A stretch of 32,673 nucleotides of DNA from Nostocoides jenkinsii Ben 74 (GTDB lineage Bacteria > Actinomycetota > Actinomycetes > Actinomycetales > Dermatophilaceae), in the NCBI RefSeq assembly GCF_001046875.1, contig NZ_HF571038.1, positions 1,777,527 through 1,810,199 of the forward strand, given 5' to 3'. A model generated the notes under the pieces. That model was given only the letters and a program-made list of their open reading frames with translations, was not told the origin of the DNA and made no database searches. The translations under genes and the position numbers were made by a program. Below, one piece after another: positions 1 to 7,680 of this stretch (position 1 is its first letter; every line of letters starts with the position of its first letter).

Positions 1-43
1 AGTGCCGGGCGGGCGTGGCGTGGCGCCGTCTACTGTGAGCGGG

Positions 44-1432
44 ATGACGACGGCGCGCAGTTATGACGTGGTGGTGCTCGGCGCGGGGTCGGGGCGGTCG
101 GTTCTGTCCGAGGAGTTGGCGCACCTGCGCACGGCGATCATCGACTGCGGGCCGTATGGCGGGACCTGCCTCAATCGCGGCTGCATCCCGACCAAGATGT
201 TCCTGCACGTCGCCGAGGTCGCGGGCAGCCTGCCGGACCTCTCGCGCCTCGGGGTGGACGCGCACGTGGATCGGGTTCGCTGGCGCGAGATCCGCGACCG
301 GATCTTCGACCGGATCGACCCCTTTGCCGCCTCTGGGCCCGCGGGTGCCCGGTCCGCCGGCATCGATGCGTATGTCGGTGCCGCCCGCTTCGTCGGTCCG
401 CGCCGGCTCGTCGTCGCCGAACCGGGTGGCGATGTGGAGATCACGGCAGCCCAGGTCGTCCTGGCGCAGGGAGCGAGTCCCCTTGTGCCACAAGTGGTTC
501 GGGACAGCGGGGTGGCCTTCCACGCCTCCGACACCGTGATGCGGATCGAGGACTTGCCGAGGCGGATGCTCGTCCTCGGCGGCGGCGTGATCGGCACCGA
601 GATGGCGCAGTTGTTCTGGGGGCTCGGCGTCGAGATCACCATGGTGACGCGGGGTTCGCACCTCGTGAAGGGGGTGGGCGAGGACATCGGCCGGCGCTTC
701 ACCGAACTCATGTGGCAGCGGTGGGCCCTGCACCTGAACGCCGAGGTGACCTCGGTGGCGGAGCGGGGCGACGGCATCCACGTGGGGCTGGCGGACGGGA
801 CCGCCCTGGTGACCGACCTGCTGCTCGTCGCGGTCGGGCGGCGCCCGAACACCGACGGCATCGGGCTTGAGGAGGCGGGCGTCGAGGTGGCTCAGGCCAG
901 TGGCCGGGTCGTCGTCGACGAGTTCGGGCGGACCAGCGCCGACGGTGTCTGGGCACTCGGGGATGTCTCCAGCGTGCACCAGCTCAAGCACCTGGCCAAT
1001 GATCAGGCCCGGACCGTGCGCCACAATGTGCTGCACCCGGACGCACCGAAGCCGCTGCGCGACAAGGCGATTCCGTCCGCTGTCTTCTCCGACCCGCAAT
1101 TGGCGATCGTCGGCGACACGCTGCCGCAAGCGCTGGCGACAGGCGCAGACGCGGTGGCGTTCACCCAGAAGCTGGGGGACACGGCATACGGCTGGGCCCT
1201 GGAGGACACGACCTCGGTCTGCACGGTCGTCGCCGAGCGGGGCACTGGCGTCGTGCTCGGGGCCCAGCTCATGGCGCCGCAGGCGTCCTCGCTGATTCAG
1301 CCGTTGATCGACGCGGTCGCCCGCGGCCTGAGCGCGCGCGATGTCGCCACGACGCAGATGTGGATCAACCCCGCCGCCATGGAGCTGATCGAGAACGCCC
1401 TGCTCGGCGTCGCGGAGGTCGCCACCCCCTGA
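44..1432 (+). CDS. mtr: Mycothione reductase-like flavoprotein disulfide reductase, catalytic His replaced
   Basis: This 462-aa protein resembles mycothione reductase, an FAD- and NAD(P)H-dependent cytoplasmic enzyme that reduces mycothiol disulfide. It has an N-terminal FAD fold (GAGSG, residues 13-17), the redox disulfide GTCLNRGCIPTK (C42 and C47), a central NAD(P) site GGGVIG near 178-183 and the second FAD motif ALGDVSS near 303-309. Length matches the M. tuberculosis enzyme (459 aa, from memory). The start at 44 is preferred over the in-frame GTG at 2 because family similarity begins there; TACTGT (31-36) lies 7 nt upstream and could be the -10 of a leaderless transcript. The family's C-terminal HP...E pair reads N442-P...E447 here: the codon is AAC where CAC would give His. 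Disulfide-reductase activity is therefore doubtful. mshB in the same window supports mycothiol use by this organism. Confidence 0.85.
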   Translation: MTTARSYDVVVLGAGSGRSVLSEELAHLRTAIIDCGPYGGTCLNRGCIPTKMFLHVAEVAGSLPDLSRLGVDAHVDRVRWREIRDRIFDRIDPFAASGPAGARSAGIDAYVGAARFVGPRRLVVAEPGGDVEITAAQVVLAQGASPLVPQVVRDSGVAFHASDTVMRIEDLPRRMLVLGGGVIGTEMAQLFWGLGVEITMVTRGSHLVKGVGEDIGRRFTELMWQRWALHLNAEVTSVAERGDGIHVGLADGTALVTDLLLVAVGRRPNTDGIGLEEAGVEVAQASGRVVVDEFGRTSADGVWALGDVSSVHQLKHLANDQARTVRHNVLHPDAPKPLRDKAIPSAVFSDPQLAIVGDTLPQALATGADAVAFTQKLGDTAYGWALEDTTSVCTVVAERGTGVVLGAQLMAPQASSLIQPLIDAVARGLSARDVATTQMWINPAAMELIENALLGVAEVATP

Positions 1433-1478
1433 CGGCCGCTCCCCGACCTGCCGCACGGACTACGTCCGGACGACGTGC

Positions 1479-4400
1479 TCAGGTGGTCTCCGAAGCCACC
1501 AAGGTCGGTGCGGATGGAAGGGGTCCGAACCACTCCGCCGGAAGGCGTTCGGCGGTTCCGGGTGTCTGCCAGCCCAGATATCGCCAGGCGCGATCGGTGG
1601 CGCCGAGAAGCTCCTCGGTTTCGGGGTCCCAAAGGGTCCAGTCGCCGCCCCGATAGAACTCCCACCGCAGACGGACCGGCTCCCCGCTGTCGGGGTCCCA
1701 GATGCGGGTGCTGCCATCGATGCTGGCGGTGGCGAGGCGGGTGCCGTCGGGACTGTAGGCGACCGCCCACACCGCGCTGGTGTGGCCGGTGAAGGCGGTG
1801 AGGCGTCGATGGCCGGGGCTGCCTGAATAGGGAGCGATGACGAGCCCGCGCAGCGCCGGAAGTGCGTCCGCGCCCCGGGCCGAGATGACCTGGGTGCGCT
1901 GAGCATGCGCGTCGTCAACGCTCCCTGGCCGACCTTGGCAGTGCCGGAAGACGGCGCCGACGAGCGTGGTGGCCTGCAGGTCGAGGCCGGTGACATCGCA
2001 CCTGTCGAAGACGGCCCGAGTCAGATCGGCCCCTCGCAAGCTGGCCGTACGCAGGTTGAGGCCGGTGAACTCGGCGTCCCGCAGCGAGCAGCCGCTGAGG
2101 TCGGCCCGGCTGAGGCCCTCGGGGAAGTCGCCTGGGGACAGGGCCAGGCCGCCAAGGGATACCCCCGCGAGTCGCGTTCTGCCAAGGTGGTGCCGGGGGT
2201 AGCGTGTGCCGACGGTCACGGCATACCAAAATGCGTTCTCTGCGGCCGTGTCGGCGCGCCCAGCCAGGATCCCAAGGGTATCGATCAAGGAGTCGCGGTC
2301 GTCCGCACGTTGCAGAAGCTGCCCGATGAAATCGAAGGTTTCTCGGCTCGGTCGTGGCGTGGCCCAGGCGGCCGTGGTCGCCTCCAAGCCCAGAGCCAGG
2401 CTGCGTATTAAGTGCCTCGCGAGGAAGTACTCGCGGATGGAGGTATGCGCAAAACCGAAGCCGTCATCTTCCCCACGGACGATGAAGGTTGCCGTTCGGA
2501 GGTCTTCCTTCCACAGGTCGGGCAGCCGGGTGGAGTAGGCCAGCTGCCACTCGGGTTCCGAAGCCATCTCGCGCAACAACCAGCCTTCGATCTTCGGCGC
2601 CGGCCAGCGCGACTCGCCGGATGCCCACATTGCCCCCGCCAGCCGCTCCATCAGGATCTTCTTGTGATCGGGGAGCAGTGTGTGCTTGCCATCATCCCGG
2701 TCCAGCCATTGCCAGACGAACCCGTCATAGAGATCGAGGGCCGTGACGGCTCGACCGGCGGCGATGGCCGCCTCCACCTCTGCCAACTGACCACTCAGCA
2801 GGCGCAGCAGGAGCGGCCGCTGGGCGAGGTCTCGCAAGTTGTGCACCGCGGCGATGGTGTCCATTAGGCGATTGACATCGGCGCCCGGGAGATTGGCGGC
2901 GAGGTATCGGCGGATCTGATCCTCGGAGAAGGGCAGCATCGCGAAAGCGACATAGTCCTGCGCCCGGATGCCCTCTCGGCTACGCCCCGTGAAATAACCG
3001 AGTTGATCGCGCAGATCCCTGAAGTAGTGGGTGCGACAGGTGAGGACCAGCTTTGGCAATAGCACATCCGTGCGCGGCTCGGCACCCGGCAGCGGAGTGA
3101 TGGCTCGCCAGAGGAGGCTGGTGAAGCGATTCCCTTGGGCGCGGTCCATCTTGACGAGCACCTCGTCGAGACCGTCGAAGACGAGGACACACCCACCCCG
3201 CTGCACCGTTTCAAGAATCTGCCTGCCGGTGGGTTTGGCACCCAGGCTATCGGTGGAGTCGACGAGGAGGTCAAGAATCCGCTCCAGATTGGGCGCCGGC
3301 CCCAGCGCGCTGACGTCGAAGTCCCGGAAGTCGAAAAGCACCGGCAGCGGCGCCAGGGCATCCGCATCGTGTTTTGCTAGCAGGGCCTGCGTGAAGAGCT
3401 TTGTCGTCGTCGTCTTGCCCATGCCGAGATCGCCGAGAATCACGCACATCGGCGGTGCCTCAGCATCGATCGTCCACTCGATGAGTCGACCCACGGCGTC
3501 AAGGCGTTCGGTGCCGTCTGCTCCCGTCGTTGGCGCCGTTGCTGACGACCTATCGCGCAGCGCATTGTCTTCCAGCGCAATCGCCGCGAACTCTGGCGGC
3601 ACCTTCTCGTCGGCCACCTCTGTCCGGTGACTTGTCAGGGTCGAGCGCCGGGCGTACTGGGCGACAACGTCCAATTGACTCAGGCGCGCGGCGGGCGGAC
3701 TCCCCGCGTGGCCGCAAGGCGCCGAAGCCATGCGGCGCAGGGCCGCGACGGTGTCGCCGATGATCCGGTCTCTCGTCGTGGAATTGGCTGCCGCATAGGG
3801 GCGGTCGGCTCCGTGGGCTGTCTGAAGATCGAGACCGTCGGCAGACGCGCCGGGCGAGAAGGGACGAAGCACCTGCAGGTGATAACGACACAAGCAGAGC
3901 TCACTGATGGGTTCGGGCGGGTCGGCCAGATAGTCCGCCGACGCAAGGATCACGACCAGGTCTTGACGCCCCCACGGGGCGGAGGCTGGGTTTCGGCTAC
4001 CCATTCCGCGGGCTCCCGTTGAGCTGATCTCGATCACCCTCTCCACCGACTTCAGGGCACTTGCCAGCCGGTCGATGAAGTCCTCCGCAGACTTGCGGTC
4101 CCGCTCACTCGACGCTTGATACGAGACATAGACCCGTACCGCCGGGGCCGGCACCACCTGAGCCATCTCAGGTGGAATAGTCCGCTCGCGGGCGTCACCG
4201 CGGGCCTCGGCGCGGGACAGGTCGGCCAGTTGCCGCCGGGTGGGAGACTCGCCCGTGAACCAGCAACGGCGATCGGCCGGATCGGCTCGCTTGTCGCTGT
4301 CGACTACGAAGTCAAATGATTGGCCTGCTGTCTCCGCAGCCTTGGCCACCTCACGTCGCAACTTCCGCAAGCTGGTCAGGCGAGCGACGTCGGATTCGCC

Positions 4401-4562
4401 GGTGGCCGTCAGGTCGAGGACCTTCGCCATCGAGATGAATCCCTCGGAATCGAGGTTGTCGAGGACTGCGCGCAAGCGCTCCCGGGGAGTGCGACCTAAC
4501 TCCGGGGCAACGAAATCTGCCGCCGCCCTCGCACTCACCGCGTCCAGTCGAGGGCCGCTCAC
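1479..4562 (-). CDS. NACHT NTPase with TIR-like region, pentapeptide repeats and one WD40 blade
   Basis: This 1027-aa STAND NTPase looks like a bacterial NLR. The GTG start at 4562 overlaps the TIR gene stop as GTGA; the frame stays open further upstream, but there it only shadows the TIR gene. Residues 1-130 are unassigned and include SFDFVVDSDKR near 81-91. Residues 142-232 look TIR-like (VRVYVSY start, DLVVILASADYL core, ISEL). The NACHT domain has Walker A GDLGMGKTT (377-385), Walker B LVFDGLDE (460-467), a sensor-like strand VLTCRTHYF (506-514) and the terminal GFAHTSIREYFLA element (703-715). Pentapeptide repeats (A/L-D/N-L-x-x type) follow at about 816-877, then one WD40 blade (921-966) and a tail with AWRYLGW and PAEWFGPLP. 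The family logic is ligand sensing by the C-terminal repeats, NTP-driven assembly and TIR activation, as in antiphage systems. That role here is inference. Confidence 0.88.
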   Translation of the reverse strand: MSGPRLDAVSARAAADFVAPELGRTPRERLRAVLDNLDSEGFISMAKVLDLTATGESDVARLTSLRKLRREVAKAAETAGQSFDFVVDSDKRADPADRRCWFTGESPTRRQLADLSRAEARGDARERTIPPEMAQVVPAPAVRVYVSYQASSERDRKSAEDFIDRLASALKSVERVIEISSTGARGMGSRNPASAPWGRQDLVVILASADYLADPPEPISELCLCRYHLQVLRPFSPGASADGLDLQTAHGADRPYAAANSTTRDRIIGDTVAALRRMASAPCGHAGSPPAARLSQLDVVAQYARRSTLTSHRTEVADEKVPPEFAAIALEDNALRDRSSATAPTTGADGTERLDAVGRLIEWTIDAEAPPMCVILGDLGMGKTTTTKLFTQALLAKHDADALAPLPVLFDFRDFDVSALGPAPNLERILDLLVDSTDSLGAKPTGRQILETVQRGGCVLVFDGLDEVLVKMDRAQGNRFTSLLWRAITPLPGAEPRTDVLLPKLVLTCRTHYFRDLRDQLGYFTGRSREGIRAQDYVAFAMLPFSEDQIRRYLAANLPGADVNRLMDTIAAVHNLRDLAQRPLLLRLLSGQLAEVEAAIAAGRAVTALDLYDGFVWQWLDRDDGKHTLLPDHKKILMERLAGAMWASGESRWPAPKIEGWLLREMASEPEWQLAYSTRLPDLWKEDLRTATFIVRGEDDGFGFAHTSIREYFLARHLIRSLALGLEATTAAWATPRPSRETFDFIGQLLQRADDRDSLIDTLGILAGRADTAAENAFWYAVTVGTRYPRHHLGRTRLAGVSLGGLALSPGDFPEGLSRADLSGCSLRDAEFTGLNLRTASLRGADLTRAVFDRCDVTGLDLQATTLVGAVFRHCQGRPGSVDDAHAQRTQVISARGADALPALRGLVIAPYSGSPGHRRLTAFTGHTSAVWAVAYSPDGTRLATASIDGSTRIWDPDSGEPVRLRWEFYRGGDWTLWDPETEELLGATDRAWRYLGWQTPGTAERLPAEWFGPLPSAPTLVASETT

Positions 4563-5050
4563 AGCTTCCGCCAGGGGGATTTCCCAGTCAGGGAATCCTG
4601 GATGGCGTTGGCCAACTCCAGGGCGAATCGGTCCTTCTCGGTCGCGCTGCACTCGGAGTAGAACTTGTCGCCGAGTCGAAAGATCTGATGCTCGTTCACT
4701 CCCTGCAAGAGTCGACGTTTCGGATCGAGGGGGAAGGGCTTGAGGCCAACCGGCAGGGCGCGCTTCGGCGCCTCGGGCCCGATGCAGGCGGGGATCTCTT
4801 CCTGGACTATGAAGTCGCTGGCGAAGAAGTTCGGCGACAGCAACTGCAAGATGGCATCTGACTCGTCGATCCGCGCCAGGATGTCGCGGCGCCACGCTTC
4901 CCCGATCTGAATGTGGCTCATCTCCCACCAGGTGAATTTCACACCCGGCAGCGTCTTCAGGTGCGGCTCGAGTCGGTCGAGCAGGCTCGCCTTCAGTCGA
5001 CGATCTTTGCCTGCCCAGCTGAGGAAAGTGGCCGTTGCGTGAGATCCCAT
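4559..5050 (-). CDS. Small TIR-domain protein upstream of the NACHT gene
   Basis: The 163-aa product is nearly all TIR domain. It shows an opening strand TATFLSWAGKDRR (6-18), a WWEMSHIQIGEAW region (41-53), DESDAILQLLSPNFFASDF (62-80) and VQEEIPA (82-88), where E85 sits where TIR NADases keep their catalytic Glu. Bacterial TIR proteins of this class commonly cleave NAD+ or make signalling nucleotides from it, usually in phage defence. Its stop overlaps the GTG of the NACHT gene by 4 nt, so the two are translationally coupled and probably act together as effector and sensor. No Shine-Dalgarno is evident before ATG 5050. A duplicated CGTTCCCA lies 19-37 nt upstream. The sequence looks less GC-extreme than the flanking core genes by eye. 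Confidence 0.85.
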   Translation of the reverse strand: MGSHATATFLSWAGKDRRLKASLLDRLEPHLKTLPGVKFTWWEMSHIQIGEAWRRDILARIDESDAILQLLSPNFFASDFIVQEEIPACIGPEAPKRALPVGLKPFPLDPKRRLLQGVNEHQIFRLGDKFYSECSATEKDRFALELANAIQDSLTGKSPWRKL

Positions 5051-5068
5051 GACGCCAAGTTTGCACGT

Positions 5069-5087
5069 TGGGAACGATGTGGGAACG
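5069..5087 (-). promoter_or_regulatory. Direct repeat upstream of the TIR gene, possible operator or promoter element
   Basis: Two copies of TGGGAACG (CGTTCCCA on the coding strand) lie at 5069-5076 and 5080-5087, an 11-bp period or about one helical turn. They are 19 to 37 nt upstream of the TIR start codon. The spacing fits a dimeric regulator or overlapping GGAAC-type ECF elements. This is inferred from position and repetition only. Confidence 0.35.
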
Positions 5088-5101
5088 TTGGCGCGCGCCC
5101 G

Positions 5102-5347
5102 CTAGTCCGCGAGGGCCGCCTCCTGCATCCGGGCCAGGCGGTGCATCTGATCGCGGGTCGCCGGATAGAGGGCGAGGTAGTCGGCATAGAGCGCGTCATA
5201 CAGCTCGCGGGTCCGGACGTCGGGCTCGATCGTCGTCGCGATCCGCGTCCAGTCGGTGTCCGGTGGCACCAGTCCCGTGCCGATCGCGCCGAGCAGGGCG
5301 TCGCCATAGCTCGCGCCGATGGTTTGCTCGGGGATGTCCAGCTCGGC
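5102..5347 (-). pseudogene. C-terminal remnant of an FGGY-family carbohydrate kinase
   Basis: About 81 codons remain. The residues IPEQTIGASYGDALLGAIG followed by a W...I.P......LYDALYADYLALY tail match the extreme C-terminus of FGGY sugar kinases such as xylulokinase, which are normally near 500 aa. There is no start codon within the kinase-like part: homology ends at about 5347, and the next upstream codons are antisense to the sugar-binding protein remnant. The natural stop at 5102 is intact. The kinase N-terminus and the divergent neighbour's N-terminus are lost at the same junction, as one deletion across both promoters would produce. The exact sugar cannot be told. Confidence 0.7.
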
Positions 5348-5348
5348 C

Positions 5349-5720
5349 GAGAGCAAGAAAGCGGTCCAGATGTTCAAGGACCTCATCAACTGCGAGCCCT
5401 CCGGTGCGACGAATATCGCCTGGCAGGAACGCTATTCGGCCTTCGGCACGGGCCAGGCGGCCATGATCGGCCCCTGGAACTACGACATCCCGCCGCTGGA
5501 TGACCCGGCTCAGTCCGCCGTCGCCGGCAAGTACGAGGTGTCGACGGTGCCCGTCGCTGACGGCGTGAAGCTCAACACCCCGGTCGGTGGCTGGATGATG
5601 GGCATCAACTCCTTCTCCACCGAGAAGGACATGGCCTGGGACTTCACTCAGTGGTTCTCCAGCCCGGCGGTCAACGCGTTCTTCATGAGCAATGGTGGCT
5701 TCGCGGCTCGCTACTCGCAC
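5349..5720 (+). pseudogene. Internal remnant of a sugar ABC transporter solute-binding protein
   Basis: About 124 codons are open, reading ESKKAVQMFKDLINCEPSGA, then AFGTGQAAMIGPWNYD, GGWMMGINSFS and WDFTQWFSSP. This is the central-to-late part of family-1 extracellular sugar-binding proteins, which are usually 400-450 aa with a lipoprotein signal. The signal peptide, N-lobe and C-terminus are missing. The left end abuts the kinase remnant at about 5347. At about 5720 the frame leaves the family and a permease begins in another frame. Within the fragment the frame is intact, so the damage is by deletion rather than gradual decay. Confidence 0.75.
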
Positions 5721-6063
5721 GTCCACGGAACTGCATTTCGTCGGGCTCAAGAACTATTCGACGATCCTCACCTCCGGCCCGATGCTGCAGACCTTCGGGC
5801 GCACCTTCTTGCTACTCGTGGTGGTCCTGCCGATCCAACTGATCCTTGGCTACCTCGTTGCCAAGGTGTTCTATCGCGTCCGGGACGTCCCCGGGGCCGG
5901 CCTGATCCGCACCCTGTGTCTCCTGCCGGTCATGCTGCCGGAGATCGTGGTGGGGTTGCTCTTCGGGTACATGCTCAACCCCCGCGTCGGCGTCGTGAAC
6001 TACTACCTCGGCCAACTCGGTCTGCCCAAGCCGGACTGGTTCGGCAGCACCTCCTTCGCCATG
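5721..6063 (+). pseudogene. Internal remnant of a sugar ABC transporter permease
   Basis: About 114 codons start at TELHFVGLKNYSTIL, the periplasmic segment typical of MalF/UgpA-type permeases. They run through two or three membrane helices (TFLLLVVVLPIQLILGYLVA; LIRTLCLLPVMLPEIVVGLL) and end at PDWFGSTSFAM. The first helix, the cytoplasmic EAA loop that docks the ATPase, and the C-terminus are absent. Binding protein then permease is the usual order of such operons, so the remnants are still collinear. After 6063 about 110 bases without recognisable coding content lead to the DUF222 gene. Confidence 0.75.
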
Positions 6064-6171
6064 ACGGCGGCTACACGCTCGTGTACGGCCGTTGACACCG
6101 GAAGCGAAGGTGGGTTGGCGCTAGAAGTGAAGGGCGGTTGTCGCCGGAATCGGCGTCGCGAGGCTTGCGGT

Positions 6172-6193
6172 TAGAATCGAACGGGTGTATTAT
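6172..6193 (+). promoter_or_regulatory. Promoter with degenerate SOS (LexA) box before the DUF222/HNH gene
   Basis: TAGAAT (6172-6177) and TATTAT (6188-6193) are possible -10 hexamers; the second is 5 nt before the ATG at 6199, which would give a leaderless mRNA. TCGAAC-GGGT-GTATTA at 6177-6192 matches the left half of the actinobacterial LexA box (TCGAAC-N4-GTTCGA) exactly, but the right half only in part. DUF222/13E12-type genes in mycobacteria include LexA-linked members, so a decayed SOS control site is plausible. Confidence 0.4.
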
Positions 6194-6198
6194 CAAGT

Positions 6199-7611
6199 AT
6201 GGCAGTGCACCCGATCGAGCGATTCGCTCCAGGCCCCGAATCCGGGCTGGAGCAAGTGCTCGACGCGGTGCGGGAGTGCCGCGAAGCCCTGGCGGATGTG
6301 CGCGAAGTAGTCACGATCGCGCAGTCGGATCTTGTGACTGAGCTGCTCGCGGAGCTTGGCGAGCTGGCGTTGGTGGTTGACGCTGCCGAAGTTGCTGTCG
6401 TCGCTGAGGCGGTGACGCGCGGTGTTCCGGGTGACGCGGCCGTGCCGTTGCCTGCCGCTGCGTGGGTCGCCGCCACGTCACGGCGCTATCAGGCCGGCCC
6501 GGAGGCGGGCCGTTTGGTGAAGCTGGCCGAGGCGGTGTCGCCGGCCACGGTGACCCGGTCCGCGGGCGTGTTGTCGCTCGGTCAGGACGGCGAGGCCCTC
6601 GGCGAAGCGATCCTGGATGCGCAGGTGCCGGTGGCGTGTGGCGCGACGGCGATTGCCGAAATGGCTCGGCTGGTGAAGCACCTGCGTCCGGAGTGCGTGT
6701 CTGCGGTGTGGGAGGCGTATGCCGCGCTCGCCGCCGGAGGCGACCCAGGTGAGGTTCGCCGCCTGCGACCGGCCATGCATGCTCGGTTCGGTTCGGCGGA
6801 AGAGCTGTCCCGAGACGAGGAGAAGGCCCGGACCGGTTCCGCCCTAAATGGTGGTCGGGTGGGCCCGATTGACGGGTTGACCGACTACCGGCTGACGCTG
6901 CACCCGGAGGCCGTGGCCATCCTGGAAGCCGCGCTCGACCCGCTGACCGAGCCGCAACCCGGGCCCGACGGCGAGGCGGATGCGCGCTCGTGGGCGACGC
7001 GGCGTGCCGATGCCCTGATCGAACTAGTTCAGCGGGCCGTGCGGGCCGCCGACGCGGTCCCGCTCAGGGCGGCCACCCAGGTCTCCCTCCTGGTGAAGGC
7101 CGCCGACCTGCGCGATGGTGCTGGCTGTGCGACCACGATCGGGACGATCGATGGGGGTCGGTTCCTGTCCATCGCGGCCGCCCGGGAGTTGAGCTGCGGA
7201 GCCGAGCTCGCACCGATCTTGTTGGATGACAACGACATTCCGATCGTGATCGGGCGCAGCAAGCGTCTCTTCACTCGCCACCAGATTCGGGCCCTGCACC
7301 TGCGGGACGGCGGCTGCACCTTCCCGCACTGCGCCCGCCCAGCAGGCTGGTCCGATGCGCATCACCTCGTCCACTGGGCCGATGGCGGGCCGACCGACCT
7401 CGCCAACGCGGCACTGCTCTGCAGTTATCACCATCACATCGTGCACAGTCGACGCTTGGCCGGCTGGGTCACCACGGCACGTGCGGACCCGCCCGATGCG
7501 CCGGGCATTGCCCGTCCGCCGGATGCGACAGGGGCGACTGGTCCACCTCGGGTTGTGTGGGATCTGGCGCCGGGAAGCTACGACGCGCGACGGCGCCCCA
7601 GGGTCGCCTGA
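6199..7611 (+). CDS. DUF222 domain HNH endonuclease (13E12 repeat family)
   Basis: The 470-aa protein has an N-terminal helical DUF222 region (about residues 15-330) and a C-terminal HNH nuclease domain. The nuclease region reads RDGGCTFPHCARPAGW, then DAHHLVHWADGGPTDLANA, then LLCSYHHHIVH: a Cys-containing knuckle, the paired His and the Asn-His signature, about residues 371-417. This family is found in many copies in actinobacterial genomes (13E12 in M. tuberculosis) and is regarded as selfish or mobile-like; its role is unsettled. The gene is full length and starts right after a stretch of deleted sugar-uptake genes, in keeping with a rearrangement hot spot. No Shine-Dalgarno is seen. Confidence 0.85.
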   Translation: MAVHPIERFAPGPESGLEQVLDAVRECREALADVREVVTIAQSDLVTELLAELGELALVVDAAEVAVVAEAVTRGVPGDAAVPLPAAAWVAATSRRYQAGPEAGRLVKLAEAVSPATVTRSAGVLSLGQDGEALGEAILDAQVPVACGATAIAEMARLVKHLRPECVSAVWEAYAALAAGGDPGEVRRLRPAMHARFGSAEELSRDEEKARTGSALNGGRVGPIDGLTDYRLTLHPEAVAILEAALDPLTEPQPGPDGEADARSWATRRADALIELVQRAVRAADAVPLRAATQVSLLVKAADLRDGAGCATTIGTIDGGRFLSIAAARELSCGAELAPILLDDNDIPIVIGRSKRLFTRHQIRALHLRDGGCTFPHCARPAGWSDAHHLVHWADGGPTDLANAALLCSYHHHIVHSRRLAGWVTTARADPPDAPGIARPPDATGATGPPRVVWDLAPGSYDARRRPRVA

Positions 7612-7632
7612 CCGCGCCCGCTGAGCCCGCCG

Positions 7633-7680
7633 GCTCGTGTATCAGCTTTGCCTTTCCAGCTCGTGTCTCAGCTATGCCTT
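7633..7680. repeat. Imperfect 22-bp direct repeat, 26-bp period
   Basis: GCTCGTGTATCAGCTTTGCC (first 20 bases of the unit at 7633-7654) recurs as GCTCGTGTCTCAGCTATGCC at 7659-7680; 20 of 22 positions agree. The second copy runs into the last codons of the MerR gene, whose stop is at 7672-7674. It lies in the short gap after the DUF222 gene and could be the edge of a decayed mobile element; no transposase is visible. Confidence 0.5.

Noticed and set aside
1433-1478. Possible terminator between the mtr-like gene and the NACHT gene
   Set aside because: The only stem is about 5 bp (CGGAC/GTCCG), with no T-tract.
4563-5066. Upstream extension of the NACHT frame to ATG 5066 (first 168 codons)
   Set aside because: These codons shadow the TIR gene in another frame and look like no protein; the GTG at 4562 overlapping the TIR stop is the better start.
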